From Methanosarcina sp. (lineage in GTDB: Archaea; Halobacteriota; Methanosarcinia; Methanosarcinales; Methanosarcinaceae): DNA of 5,618 nt. Positions 5,194 to 5,618 of this stretch are shown here, piece after piece. The notes beneath the pieces were generated by a model. It was not told the origin of the DNA. It searched no databases and saw only the letters and a program-made list of their open reading frames with translations. Where the stretch lies: positions 1-5,618 of the forward strand of contig JADGNM010000188.1 of the NCBI GenBank assembly GCA_017883485.1, read 5' to 3'. How positions within the stretch are numbered: the stretch's first letter is position 1; every line of letters begins with the position of its first letter. The translations under genes and the position numbers were made by a program.

Positions 5194-5254
5194 AATCAAA
5201 TTGCGGGCGGCCATTCCACCTTAAAAGATGGGGTGTGCTTTGGGCCGCCCGCCG
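5194..5254 (-). repeat. GC-rich double-hairpin dispersed repeat, copy B (inverted to copy A)
   Basis: The outer stem GCGGGCGGCC (5203-5212) and GGCCGCCCGC (5243-5252) is identical to copy A. The inner stem ATTCCACCT (5213-5221) with AGATGGGGT (5226-5234) has two G-T wobbles and one C-A mismatch around a TAAA loop. The one-sided bulge (5235-5242) lies on the opposite side, and AATTTGATT flanks it in complement (5194-5202), so this copy is inverted. It starts 16 bases after the regulator's stop and may act as its transcript end. The sequence drift in the inner stem suggests an old repeat. Confidence 0.75.
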
Positions 5255-5618
5255 ATTACTGTGTCTTGGTACCGAGAAAAATCATTCAACAGAAAAGTGA
5301 TGATTTGAGGTTTGACCGGAACCAGAGAGAGGCGAGAGTTCACGTCATCCCCTACTTGAAAGTCGGGATATTCGTGATCCTCCGCGCTCCCAGGTAATAA
5401 ATTAGCTATCGACACAACTATCTATTTACGTTCAGTCTCTCAAGTATGGCTCTTTAACTCTGTTTTTATTTTATTGTGGCCGATTATTGCGGTTTACTGT
5501 GTAATCATTCGATATGCTTTTTAGGAATGGTTAAAAAATAACTTCAAGCTTTCACTTCGGGGATGGCTCTATAATTCCATTTCCCCAAATACTCATCAAA
5601 GACAATTTTCATGTTTTT
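5255..5618. other. Right-hand AT-rich region without a convincing gene
   Basis: No frame here is supported. A short minus-strand frame (5415-5221) runs through the hairpin repeat and is preceded by stop codons, so it is more likely a remnant or chance. Imperfect repeats link 5251-5287 with 5479-5510: GCCGATTA, TTACTGTGT and ATCATTC occur in the same order in both. A small stem is possible at 5559-5586 (GGGG/CCCC and ATGG/CCAT). The region could be the degraded flank of a mobile element lying further right. Confidence 0.35.

Noticed and set aside
36..5252. Composite transposon bounded by the inverted hairpins
   Set aside because: The bracketed DNA contains a core archaeal gene and no transposase, and no target duplication is seen. 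The two copies are more likely independent insertions.
5221..5415. Minus-strand 64-codon frame, considered as a remnant of a transposase C-terminus
   Set aside because: It runs through the hairpin repeat, stops lie just upstream, and I could match no part of it to TnpB or another transposase.
1..5618. CRISPR array or rRNA/tRNA genes
   Set aside because: No regularly spaced identical repeats with unique spacers and no conserved rRNA or tRNA cores were seen on either strand.

Overview
The window looks like chromosomal DNA of a methanogenic archaeon, most likely a Methanosarcina. The case rests on four things: a long gene for a PIN-ATPase-KH protein of the archaeal PINc/VapC-ATPase type with strong Methanosarcina-like sequence, archaeal TATA-box promoters, long AT-rich intergenic DNA, and U-rich gene ends. 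Species cannot be read from the sequence alone.

Layout. Positions 34-94 hold a GC-rich double hairpin, a dispersed repeat that returns in inverted orientation at 5194-5254. Positions 148-1238 form a compact plus-strand operon: a palindrome centred on a TATA box, three small genes (227-487, 490-867, 880-1185) each with its own Shine-Dalgarno site, and a strong stem-loop plus T-tract at the end. The first two proteins resemble small uncharacterised proteins that recur in viruses and proviruses, so this looks like a piece of an integrated element. The first gene carries an in-frame TAG at codon 42. In Methanosarcina this can be read as pyrrolysine; otherwise it is a nonsense mutation. This is the most interesting point in the window.

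Positions 1239-1406 are AT-rich, with T-tracts and a cluster of CGTTAA motifs. On the minus strand, 1407-2210 is a coiled-coil/membrane-anchor protein gene broken by one in-frame TAA (1632-1634), upstream of which lies its own promoter region. Next on the minus strand is the PIN-ATPase-KH gene (best start 4294, end 2369), probably transcribed as a leaderless mRNA from a TATA box at about 4319-4328. Positions 4361-4895 are a long divergent intergenic region. A small plus-strand winged-helix regulator gene (4896-5177) follows, then the inverted hairpin copy and about 360 bases with no convincing gene.

The window mixes a core archaeal gene (the ATPase) and a local regulator with accessory material (virus-like operon, dispersed hairpins, broken membrane-protein gene). 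Nothing shows that the virus-like operon and the ATPase work together; their closeness is best read as insertion next to a conserved locus.
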